A stretch of 38,547 nt of DNA from positions 1-38,547 of IMG/VR virus record IMGVR_UViG_3300048001_000061; one strand, 5' to 3'. The translations under genes were made by a program, and so were the position numbers. This stretch comes from a virus. Of the stretch, positions 7,358-15,400 are shown piece after piece. Below the pieces are notes generated by a model. The model worked only from the letters and a program-made list of their open reading frames with translations, did not search any database and was not told the DNA's origin. Positions within the stretch are counted from its first letter, which is position 1. Every line of letters begins with the position of its first letter.

Positions 7358-7799
7358 AAGAAAAAGCAAAAAGCGAGGGCCAGTACAAGCGAAGAAGGTG
7401 TCATATGATGGCATCAACTTTGCTTCAGGCCTTGAGCGCTATATGTATATGGCTTTGAAAAAAGCAAAGGTTAAAGCTAAATACGAAGGCGAAACATTTG
7501 TTTTACTTGCTGGCTTTCATTTTGAAAATGAAGTTTACGAAAGACAAGCTAATGGTAAAGGTGATTACAAGAATAGAGGTTGCAAACGCATATTACCTAT
7601 TAAGTACACACCAGATTTTATTGGCGAAGACTTTATTATTGAGACCAAAGGCAGAGCTAATGAATCATTCCCTATGCGTTGGAAGTTGTTTAAAAGATTA
7701 GTAATGACACAGTTTCCAAACGTAACATTATACAAACCACAAAATCAAAAAGAATGCGACGAAACAATTCGCCTAATCCTATCGAAGCGAAAAGGATAG
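7338..7799 (+). CDS. PD-(D/E)XK endonuclease, DUF1064-like
   Basis: A 153-residue basic nuclease. The N-terminus is rich in Arg and Lys. The fold's catalytic set is visible: Glu33 in the helix FASGLERYMYMALKKA, Asp93 in KYTPDFI, then Glu102 and Lys104 in IIETKGR, separated by eight residues as expected for PD-(D/E)XK. It then continues with a basic helix (RWKLFKRLVM). The layout resembles phage DUF1064 proteins and, more distantly, T7 endonuclease I, which resolves branched DNA and degrades host DNA. Substrate choice cannot be told from sequence. It overlaps the upstream gene by 20 bases and the downstream small gene by 46 bases. Confidence 0.8.
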   Translation: MRRQPYKRKSKKRGPVQAKKVSYDGINFASGLERYMYMALKKAKVKAKYEGETFVLLAGFHFENEVYERQANGKGDYKNRGCKRILPIKYTPDFIGEDFIIETKGRANESFPMRWKLFKRLVMTQFPNVTLYKPQNQKECDETIRLILSKRKG

Positions 7800-7927
7800 C
7801 AAGGCAAAAGTACGCTGAGCGTCAAATTGATAAGTTTGTCAAATGGAGTTGGGACGTACGAGGCAAAGTAAAATACAAAGAACTAGTAGAAATAATGGAT
7901 AAATATAATATAAAAGTTTATGGATAA
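7754..7927 (+). CDS. Small basic hypothetical protein, 57 residues
   Basis: An ATG-started frame overlaps the endonuclease 3' end by 46 bases and ends in a TAA at 7925-7927, overlapping the next start. The protein is basic and helical (EAKRIARQKYAERQIDKFVK, then WSWDVRGKVKYKELVEIMDK). The second half resembles a short winged or helix-turn-helix-like element but is too short to assign. Support comes from good codon structure after the endonuclease stop and from filling an otherwise empty stretch between two operon genes. A later start would also be possible. Unknown function. Confidence 0.6.
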   Translation: MRRNNSPNPIEAKRIARQKYAERQIDKFVKWSWDVRGKVKYKELVEIMDKYNIKVYG

Positions 7928-8069
7928 ACAAAACAACCCTACTTGGGCGGTATCACTTGGGTTTTACCCAGGTATATTATTTGGAATGAGAACTTACGAA
8001 GAAGAGAAGCAAACAGCATTTGTTTTTTATATACCGTTTGTAGATGTAGCAATAGAAATATATAAGTAA
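7920..8069 (+). CDS. Small hypothetical protein upstream of nrdB, 49 residues
   Basis: A 49-residue frame whose start overlaps the previous stop by eight bases and whose TAA shares one base with the nrdB ATG. The sequence has a hydrophobic centre (WAVSLGFYPGILFGMRTYEE) and a second nonpolar run (TAFVFYIPFVDVAIEIYK). These are too short and too interrupted by charge for confident membrane helices, so a compact beta hairpin or a peripheral membrane peptide are both possible. Its tight coupling to nrdB suggests co-expression with ribonucleotide reductase. I do not recognise a named family. Confidence 0.65.
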   Translation: MDKQNNPTWAVSLGFYPGILFGMRTYEEEKQTAFVFYIPFVDVAIEIYK

Positions 8070-9037
8070 TGGGGTTATTTGATACGCGTATAGCATATAA
8101 GCCGTTTGAGTATCCTGAGTATTACACTGAAGGCTGGCTCAAACAAGCACAAGCATTTTGGTTACACACTGAGATACCAATGCAAGGCGATATAAAAGAT
8201 TGGAAAGAAAAATTAACACCAGAAGAAAAGAATCTAGTAGGTAATATACTATTAGGTTTTGCACAAACCGAATGTGCTGTTTCAGATTACTGGACACAGA
8301 AAGTGGTATCATGGTTTCCTAAACACGAAATACAGCAAATGGCCATGATGTTCGGATCACAAGAAACAATACATGCTGTAGCTTATAGTTATTTAAATGA
8401 AACACTTGGTCTTGAAAATTATGAAGCCTTTCTCCATGAGCCTGCAACTGCTGAAAGGTTTGATAACCTGGTTGCTTATGGCGGGACAAGCTCTGTTGGT
8501 ATTGGCAAGTCTCTTGCTGTTTTTAGCGCTTTTGCTGAGGGGGTTAGTTTATATTCTGCTTTTGCTGTTCTCTATTCTTTTCAATTAAGAAACTTATTAA
8601 AAGGTATAGGGCAACAAATGAAGTGGAGTGTGCGAGACGAATCTTTACACAGTAAAATGGGCTGTAAGTTGTTTCGCGATATGTGCAGTGAAAATAATCA
8701 ATTATTAGAATTATGTCGAGAAGATATAATTAAAGCTGCTGAAACGATGGTAAAACTTGAGAGTAAGTATATAGATAAGATGTTTGAGATGGGCGACATT
8801 GAAGGCATCAAGTCAAATGATTTAAAACACTTTATAAAGAAAAGAACAAATGAAAAACTGGTGGAACTTGGTTATGTTGACCTTGGCTCGTACTTCCCGT
8901 ATGACAAAGATGCAGCGGCTAATCTTGATTGGTTCTATCATCTTACCGGCGGGGTCACTCATACTGATTTTTTCGCGGTTCGGCCGACGGACTATTCGAA
9001 AGCTGGTGAAGGCGAAGACTTCGAGGACATTTGGTAA
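8069..9037 (+). CDS. nrdB: Class I ribonucleotide reductase small subunit
   Basis: A 322-residue R2 subunit that generates the radical used by the large subunit to reduce ribonucleotides. All six di-metal ligands expected for class I can be placed: Glu68 (TECA), Glu99 and His102 in QETIHAVAY, Glu157 (FAEG), Glu191 and His194 in RDESLHSKMG. Tyr106 lies seven residues after Glu99, the position of the radical tyrosine (E. coli Tyr122), so this is a tyrosyl-radical enzyme rather than a Phe-type class Ic. The acidic C-terminus GEDFEDIW is the usual docking peptide for NrdA. It is linked to the gene before by a TAATG, with nrdA 295 bases downstream. Confidence 0.95.
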   Translation: MGLFDTRIAYKPFEYPEYYTEGWLKQAQAFWLHTEIPMQGDIKDWKEKLTPEEKNLVGNILLGFAQTECAVSDYWTQKVVSWFPKHEIQQMAMMFGSQETIHAVAYSYLNETLGLENYEAFLHEPATAERFDNLVAYGGTSSVGIGKSLAVFSAFAEGVSLYSAFAVLYSFQLRNLLKGIGQQMKWSVRDESLHSKMGCKLFRDMCSENNQLLELCREDIIKAAETMVKLESKYIDKMFEMGDIEGIKSNDLKHFIKKRTNEKLVELGYVDLGSYFPYDKDAAANLDWFYHLTGGVTHTDFFAVRPTDYSKAGEGEDFEDIW

Positions 9038-9060
9038 TTTAATAACCGAAGAAGAAATAT

Positions 9061-9333
9061 ATGAAGACCTCTACGACAAAGCGTAGTTTATTAAAAGCGC
9101 TTGTAAGACAAAGAAGATTAAAGCCTCATGAGAGGATAGCAAATAGGTTAGGATATATGGGGACTGGATTTATGATGACAGCCCCCCACCTCCTGCCAGA
9201 TCCGACCGGCATAGTAATATACATTATTGCTGGTGTAATATCAATACCGCAGGTGTTTGTTGCAAAGCAATGGAACTTAGTAGCGGTTAATTTAAACGTA
9301 GCAATAGCCTACACAATACTATACTTTACATAA
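9061..9333 (+). CDS. Small integral membrane protein between nrdB and nrdA
   Basis: A 90-residue protein with a strongly basic N-terminus (KRSLLKALVRQRRLKPHER) followed by nonpolar stretches at about 31-45, 50-67 (GIVIYIIAGVISIPQVFV) and 71-89 (WNLVAVNLNVAIAYTILYF). This suggests two or three membrane helices with the N-terminus in the cytoplasm. There are no catalytic motifs. It lies between the two reductase subunit genes and shares one base with the nrdA start (TAATG), so its translation is tied to nrdA. No membrane partner of ribonucleotide reductase is established in general, and the function is unknown. A lysis role is unlikely, because another candidate holin sits beside the endolysin. 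Confidence 0.75.
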   Translation: MKTSTTKRSLLKALVRQRRLKPHERIANRLGYMGTGFMMTAPHLLPDPTGIVIYIIAGVISIPQVFVAKQWNLVAVNLNVAIAYTILYFT

Positions 9334-11051
9334 TGTGGAATGAAAACTGGAAAAAAGGTGAGGATTACCCTGCGTGGGGTAATAACGACGTATACAAGAA
9401 AACTATATCCGGGGGATATTTATTGTACGACGAATCACCGAGAGACGCTTACATGCGGGTTGCTAAGACAGTTGCTCGCAGATTATATAAGCCAGAAATG
9501 GCGGAAACTTTTTTTGAATATATCTGGAACGGTTGGTTATGCTTGGCTTCGCCAGTTCTTAGTAACACTGGCACCGATCGTGGTCTGCCTATTAGTTGCT
9601 TTGGTATTGATGTTGCTGACTCGATACAAGATATAGGGCAAAAGAATTTAGAGATGATGCTACTCGCTAAGCACGGCGGTGGAGTTGGTATCGGTGTAAA
9701 TCAAATCAGACCCGCCGGCGCAACAATTACAGGTAATGGAACATCAGACGGGGTTGTCCCCTTTTGCAAAATATACGACTCAACAATTCTTGCAACTAAT
9801 CAAGGATCAGTCAGAAGAGGAGCTGCCTCAGTTAATATTAACATTGACCACGACGACTTCGAGGAATGGTTGGAAATCAGAGAACCTAAAGGAGATGTTA
9901 ACAGACAGTCGCTTAACCTACATCAGTGCGCAATTGTTGGTGATAAGTTTATGCGTAAGCTTGAACAAGGAGATGCGAGCGCTAGAAATAGATGGAGTAA
10001 ACTACTTAGAAAGCGAAAAGCAACTGGAGAGCCGTATATCATGTTTAAAGGAAACACTAACAAGGCAAATCCAAAAGCATATAAAGAAAACGGATTAAAA
10101 GTGCATATGACAAATATCTGTAGTGAGATTACATTACACACAGATGAGAGTCATAGTTTTGTTTGTTGCTTATCATCATTAAATTTAGCTAAATATGAAG
10201 AATGGAAAGGTACTAACCTTATATACGACGCCACGTGGTTTCTTGACGGCGTTATGGAGGAATTTATTCAAAGAGCCAAAGGACTTAGAGGTTTTGAAAA
10301 TGCCGTTCGTTCTGCTTCAAAGGGACGAGCGCTTGGATTGGGTGTACTCGGATGGCACACGTATCTCCAAGAAAAGGGAATTCCTTTTGAAGGTTTACTT
10401 GCTCAATTTGAAACTAGGAAAATATTTTCGCAAATCAAAATCGAAAGCGAACGAGCATCTATGGACCTTGCGGAAATTTACGGCGAACCTCTTTGGTGTG
10501 CTGGCACTGGTTATCGTAACACCCATCTTAGGGCTGTTGCTCCTACTGTGTCTAATAGTAAGCTTAGCGGTAACGTTAGTCCTGGCATTGAGCCTTGGGC
10601 CGCTAATGTTTTCACGGAACAAAGTGCGAAGGGTACGTTCATTAGGAAGAACCCCACGCTTGTAAAGCTTCTTAGAAAACATAAGTTAAATACAAATGAA
10701 ATATGGGATAAGATACTTGCTGATGGCGGGAGTGTACAAGATATTAAAGAGCTAGATGAGGTAATGCTAGCGCATGATATACCAGCTAAAGAAGTATTTA
10801 AAACCTTTAAAGAAATAAACCAACTAGAGCTAGTGAATCAAGCAGGCATTCGCCAGCAGTACATAGATCAGTCGGTTAGTTTGAATCTCGCTTTCCCAAG
10901 TGTTGCTACGCCAAAATGGATTAACCAGGTGCATATGCAAGCATGGAAGAACGGAATAAAGACTTTGTATTATACTAGAACAGAGAGTGTTCTACGCGGA
11001 GATATAGCACAACAAGCTATGGATCCTGAATGTGCTGCCTGTGATGGTTAG
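9333..11051 (+). CDS. nrdA: Class I ribonucleotide reductase large subunit, short form
   Basis: A 572-residue catalytic subunit reducing ribonucleotides. The active-site set is intact: Cys89 (LPISCFG), the N-x-C-x-E triad Asn261, Cys263 and Glu265 (TNICSEITL), the redox partner at Cys279 (CCLSSLNL), the radical-relay pair Tyr546-Tyr547 (LYYTRTES), and the C-terminal shuttle Cys567 and Cys570 (ECAACDG). It is about 190 residues shorter than E. coli NrdA. It opens directly into the catalytic domain at MWNENWKKG, so the N-terminal ATP-cone that mediates dATP shutdown is absent. The start shares a base with the preceding membrane-protein stop. Its TAG overlaps the convergent endolysin stop. Confidence 0.95.
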   Translation: MWNENWKKGEDYPAWGNNDVYKKTISGGYLLYDESPRDAYMRVAKTVARRLYKPEMAETFFEYIWNGWLCLASPVLSNTGTDRGLPISCFGIDVADSIQDIGQKNLEMMLLAKHGGGVGIGVNQIRPAGATITGNGTSDGVVPFCKIYDSTILATNQGSVRRGAASVNINIDHDDFEEWLEIREPKGDVNRQSLNLHQCAIVGDKFMRKLEQGDASARNRWSKLLRKRKATGEPYIMFKGNTNKANPKAYKENGLKVHMTNICSEITLHTDESHSFVCCLSSLNLAKYEEWKGTNLIYDATWFLDGVMEEFIQRAKGLRGFENAVRSASKGRALGLGVLGWHTYLQEKGIPFEGLLAQFETRKIFSQIKIESERASMDLAEIYGEPLWCAGTGYRNTHLRAVAPTVSNSKLSGNVSPGIEPWAANVFTEQSAKGTFIRKNPTLVKLLRKHKLNTNEIWDKILADGGSVQDIKELDEVMLAHDIPAKEVFKTFKEINQLELVNQAGIRQQYIDQSVSLNLAFPSVATPKWINQVHMQAWKNGIKTLYYTRTESVLRGDIAQQAMDPECAACDG

Positions 11052-11404
11052 TACGTCCAAATAACGTTAGGTGATTTATCAGGGTCGACATCAATGTGGA
11101 TAAAAGTATCTGCAATGCCGATCCTGTTTATGCCTAAGTCTAAGAATATATCAATAAGCTCAAATCTATCTTTTGATTTGCGACAATCAATATCAGCAGC
11201 TAAACCTTTTAGGTGAGAAGACTTCTCGGTCCCACCAACAGAATCATTATGCTGCGGCGTACGATACCCAGAATTTATATTAATAGGTTTATCAAAGCGA
11301 TCTCTCGCTTGATCTAGTATTTGTAAAAAATCCCTATCCATCATCTGCCCAGAGCCCTGCACATCGGGGCTATCAAATTCTGAATAATTAAAATACTTCA
11401 TCAT
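11048..11404 (-). CDS. Peptidase M15 family endolysin
   Basis: A 118-residue zinc peptidase of the M15A type, expected to cut peptide cross-links in peptidoglycan at lysis. The M15 signature is complete: INSGYRTPQHN, then KSSHLKGLAADI giving His64 and Asp71, and FIHIDVD giving His103 as the third zinc ligand with Asp105 beside it. There is no signal peptide or cell-wall-binding domain, so release probably depends on a holin. It is the last gene of the leftward block, shares one base with the upstream small membrane protein and overlaps the nrdA stop by four bases. Many phages carry exactly this single-domain size. Confidence 0.9.
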   Translation of the reverse strand: MMKYFNYSEFDSPDVQGSGQMMDRDFLQILDQARDRFDKPININSGYRTPQHNDSVGGTEKSSHLKGLAADIDCRKSKDRFELIDIFLDLGINRIGIADTFIHIDVDPDKSPNVIWTY

Positions 11405-11559
11405 TACTTTTTCTTTTTAATGTCTTTCCATTTCGCTATGGTATATCCAATAGTCACTAAGAGCAGCATTATTTTTAAACCATCTTCTATTTGTGTAAAA
11501 GTGGTGAGGCCAAGTGTACTGCCGTTTATAGCGTATAATTTTAGTTCTTGTAAACTCAT
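11404..11559 (-). CDS. Putative holin, one membrane segment
   Basis: A 51-residue frame directly upstream of the endolysin, with its stop overlapping the endolysin start (TAATG on the minus strand). The peptide begins MSLQELKLYAINGS, has one nonpolar helix (LKIMLLLVTIGYTIAKW) at about residues 29-45, and ends in a lysine cluster (KDIKKKK). A single membrane helix with a short polar N-terminus and a positive C-terminus beside a signal-less endolysin fits a holin or pinholin. No family name is certain. The basic tail implies the C-terminus faces the cytoplasm. Confidence 0.65.
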   Translation of the reverse strand: MSLQELKLYAINGSTLGLTTFTQIEDGLKIMLLLVTIGYTIAKWKDIKKKK

Positions 11560-11861
11560 TTTCTTCTTTTAACAGGTTTAACTCTTCTGGGTTTGCCTTT
11601 TGGTTGTCCTAGTCTTTTCTTTTCAGCGATCTTTGCAGCTTTTTCTTTAGCTGACATCTCGCTTGCGGTCTTTGGGGTTTTACTTGATATTCTTTTCTTT
11701 GGCCTGCAATATGGCGTACCACGGCTTTCGCCCTCGCTTCGGCCGCATGGCTTACCGGTTCTTACATCAATCCATTCTTCTTTAAACCAACGTTTAAGTG
11801 ATGCTCCTTTTTTAGTCTTACGTACTTTGGGGAACGCGGACTTGCTTTGCTCGTATGCCAT
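11556..11861 (-). CDS. Small basic protein, possible DUF5872-like
   Basis: A 101-residue very basic protein. The centre reads SLKRWFKEEWIDVRTGKPCG, then TPYCRPKKRISSKTPKTASE. The arrangement of W..E.W.D, CGR, YCRP and TP..SEM is a compact motif I associate with the DUF5872-type small proteins of phages and large DNA viruses. Two Cys could bind zinc only with help from another chain. The C-terminus is a Lys/Arg/Pro tail (GKPRRVKPVKRRK), suggesting nucleic-acid contact or packaging with virion DNA. It overlaps the holin candidate by four bases and shares one base with the next gene. The family assignment is from memory of the motif only. Confidence 0.7.
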   Translation of the reverse strand: MAYEQSKSAFPKVRKTKKGASLKRWFKEEWIDVRTGKPCGRSEGESRGTPYCRPKKRISSKTPKTASEMSAKEKAAKIAEKKRLGQPKGKPRRVKPVKRRK

Positions 11862-12445
11862 TATCCTAATTTACCTCCTCGTTTTCTACATTTAGCTATA
11901 TAACCAGAAGCGTAAGCGGACGGGAATACATCATACTTTGCTTTTGCTTTGCGGTAGCATGCGTCTTTTTTCTTTGCCACAGCTTTAACACTACTTCTTA
12001 AACCTTCTTTATCATGCAACTCATAAGTAGTTATATTGCCGTTTGGTTCACGATATGAAGCAGAGTCTTTAGGCCCTTTCATATTATTTATTATATAACT
12101 ATTGGATTCGTTGCCATCGTGTAAATGAGTAGCAGCGTTTTTTGCTTTAAGAGAATTCATGTGTTTATTAAGATTGCGGTTCCCACTTGTGCTGCTTATG
12201 ATGGTGTCATTAGTTTGATTAAACTGCGGAAACTTATCAACTGATCTTTGGTAAGGGTCTTGTTCATACTGTCTTAATCTTTCTTTAGCTTGTTTTTTAT
12301 TTTTTGGGTCCTGTTGAGGTGTATACACCTGCTTAGCAATAGCAATAGGCCCACCGCTACCATCAGCATTTTGCGTTACCTCTTGGTTAACAGGTTTTTT
12401 TGTGCCTTGCGTTATGTTTTGTATTCTAATGTTAAATGGTTCCAT
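11861..12445 (-). CDS. Hypothetical protein with conserved basic C-terminal motif
   Basis: A 194-residue protein. The first 110 residues are polar and low in hydrophobics, suggesting disorder (many Asn, Gln, Lys). The C-terminal 45 residues form a compact basic module, VKKDACYRKAK-type followed by KYDVFPSAYASGYIAKCRKR, with two Cys about 25 residues apart. This DACY...PSAYASG...CRK module is one I have seen repeatedly at the ends of small proteins in cyanophages and marine phages. Its role is not established to my knowledge. It starts one base after the giant protein gene ends, so it is co-transcribed with the late virion genes and may be a DNA-associated virion component. Confidence 0.7.
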   Translation of the reverse strand: MEPFNIRIQNITQGTKKPVNQEVTQNADGSGGPIAIAKQVYTPQQDPKNKKQAKERLRQYEQDPYQRSVDKFPQFNQTNDTIISSTSGNRNLNKHMNSLKAKNAATHLHDGNESNSYIINNMKGPKDSASYREPNGNITTYELHDKEGLRSSVKAVAKKKDACYRKAKAKYDVFPSAYASGYIAKCRKRGGKLG

Positions 12446-12446
12446 A

Positions 12447-15400
12447 TTAATTTGATCTTAGTATTGAATCTCTTACTCTTTTGTTTCGCTTTCTTGTAGC
12501 CGCTGCTTTTTTTGCTGCAGCAGATCGCTTTGCTTTTTCTTTTAATAAGTACTCTCGTTTTTCATCAGGAGTCATCGCAGCTAGTTTATCAAACTTCTTT
12601 TGCGTTGCAACAAGTTTATTATATTCTCTTTTTTTCTTTGAAGCATCTTTTTTCTCTTCCTGTATAGCTAGTTTAAGAAAATCGTGATATTCATTCTTAG
12701 CGCTAACATCCCATGTCCTCCAGCCTAAGGACAAAGCTATTCTTTGATATGCAGTGTTTCTATCATCAACCGCCTCCGCTAAAGCATTAATTTCAGATAC
12801 AACCCTGTCTAATGGTAGGTTAAGAAATGCTGAAGATAGACCGCCTATTATTTGATATGATGGGCTTAAATTTAAGTTACCTTGCTTGTCTAAAACTTCT
12901 AAACCTCTTTTTTCTATAATACCCCTGTCAAATTTATTTGTTTGTATTGCCCCATACACTTTTCTAAGCTTAGAACCTATAGGTGGCGATATGTTTGCAA
13001 GCTCCAACAATGTATAAGTATGATCAGCGGTAAACCCTCTCTCTTCTTCTTTTTCGTAGCGCATGTATGCGTTTTTAATCGTAGATGCTATTGCACCATA
13101 CAAACCAGAGCCTCGCAATATAGAATCAAGCATTCCATTCAGTATTTTTAACTCTTTTTTATCTAGCTTTTTATCAACATCTTCTTCATCTTCTTCATCA
13201 CTAAAACCGGGTATCATAGCGAATAAAGCTTGTTGCAATGAGTTAAATATTAAGTTTTGTATAAAACCATAATAAGCAATCTTACTAACATTAGTTTTAA
13301 AGTCGCCACGGCCGTTTATAAGATCCTGGCCGGCTTTTTTCATTAATCTAGTGTATTGCATCGGCGTATTTTGGAAAGCCAATACAAGGCGCCCTAAATG
13401 GCTGGACTGCTGAGCGGATATTAACATAGGGTCACCTGACTGCTGTGTCTCATCTGATATTTTACTAAAATCTTCGAACGCTGCAGCTTCGGCATCCGCT
13501 TTTGACATGCCTTGTTTTGTATATGTTTTAGTCCTGTTTATTAAAAACGTAGCACCTCCGGTCGCAATAGCCATACTATCTGCTATTTGTGTAGGGGTAA
13601 AACCTATTTTCAATAAATAAGAAACTATAGCACCTGCTTTGTTTTTACTATTCCTAGCTTGATTCGCAATTTCCTGTTCTTGCACGTCGGACTTTAAACC
13701 TCCACGTCTTTCTTTTAGTTTATCTGAATTGAATATTTTAGACCATGCCTCCCAATAAGCCGGCTGATTAGCAAAAGCAATGCCCGCTTTTAACGGATTG
13801 TTGTCGCTCCAGTTTACAAAGTTAGCAAATGATAACATCTGTAACACAGCGGATCTTCTGTTAAAAAACATTATAGTACCAACAGAATTGTTAACCCAGT
13901 TTAACCATTGTCTTTCGTATTTACCAGGCTGGCTAGGTCGGTTTACACCAGACTTCATTCTGCTTATAATATTATTTAAAGCTTCAACGTAACCAGTCCC
14001 ATATACCGCTTCAAGTTTATTTAGCATAGCCTCGTCAAATACAGCGTCAACATTTTCAATAAACTCAGCAAGATATTCTTTTCTGCTAACTTTTTCGGAT
14101 ATTTCGTTTATATCTTGTAATATGCTACTCACATCCCAATACTCATTAGGCTTAACCCATTCGTCTTTTTTAGTTATTAATTGTAATCCATCGGCAAAAG
14201 CTTTTACATCAGCATCACCTTCGACAAATTTGTTTATAGCTTTTAAATCACGCTTAGATAAACCAGACACTTCAAACCCGGATTTATTATACAAATAAAT
14301 TCTTATAGCTTGGTCATAAGTATATTCTAATCCTGGCACTTTCTTACCTAATTTTTTTCTAACTGTGGGGAACATTTTTCTAAGTGCCGCGTAATCATTT
14401 TTTAATGCTCTCTTGGCTCTTTCCATTGCTGCTACACCTGTTACATAAGGATTAACTAAATTATCTTCAAAAAACTTTTGATCTGCATCTCCTTGCTTTC
14501 CTTTGCCGGCTAAAACATAAGATGTTAAACCTCTAAAGTCTTCTGCTCCATATGGTAAAAAGAATTTAAATCTACCTTTATTAGCTCCTTTTCTTCGCGC
14601 AACCGCTTTTGAGTAATTAGCCTCGGCTTTTACATTTTTGTTGCGCTCAATCATTTTATTAAGACTTTTATTTAGACCTTTGCTAAATTTAATTTTAGCT
14701 TGTTGAACATCAGATTTTACATCAAATAAACTTAAAGTGTCTTGTACTGCTTTAACATTTTTAAAATGATCGTCTGCAAAATAAAAATCATTAAATCCTT
14801 CGTTAACTTTCCCAACCATCCACTCGGCTTTTGCTTCTGGCCTTCCGTCTGCGAGCCCTGTTATATTCTCTAGCTTTAAATCTAAACCTAAACCTTTAGC
14901 AAATTTTTGTATCGCTAAAGCTGATTCCTGCGGCCTTGCGGTAAGTATAAATATATTGTCATTACCAAACTTTTCCTGTCTTTTTAATGCTAAATCAAAC
15001 AATGGACCTTTTCTGCCTTTAACCACTTTGTTAAACTCGCTAAAGTCAAAGGTAGCACCTTGGTTTTCTAAGTTAACCGATTCAGCTGCAAACTCAGCTG
15101 GTGTAATTTTTTTAGTTGGGCCAGGAACTTCTTTTAAAACTTCTTGCTTTTGTTCTTCTGAAAGATTATCAAATGATCTTTTAAAGCTAGGAAGGTCTTT
15201 AAATACAGTGCTATTAAATTTTCTTCTAGCAGCTATGTCCAATATCTCTTTGTCTTGAACTGGCATTTTAACTATTACCATGCTTTTAGATATCGCCACG
15301 GTATCGTCAAAGTCTAACACAGTTATACCTTTAGGATTTATACCGTAGTTTAAGCCTTTTGAAAGCTTGAAAGCGTTTTCATATGCTATACTCGCTTCTA

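Noticed and set aside
8069-9037. Unusual radical-free or Phe-type ribonucleotide reductase small subunit
   Set aside because: Tyr106 and all six metal ligands are in place, so it is an ordinary tyrosyl-radical class I subunit.
9340-10665. Open frames of 98, 120 and 156 codons overlapping nrdA in other frames
   Set aside because: nrdA has complete catalytic motifs across the same bases, so the others are frame shadows.
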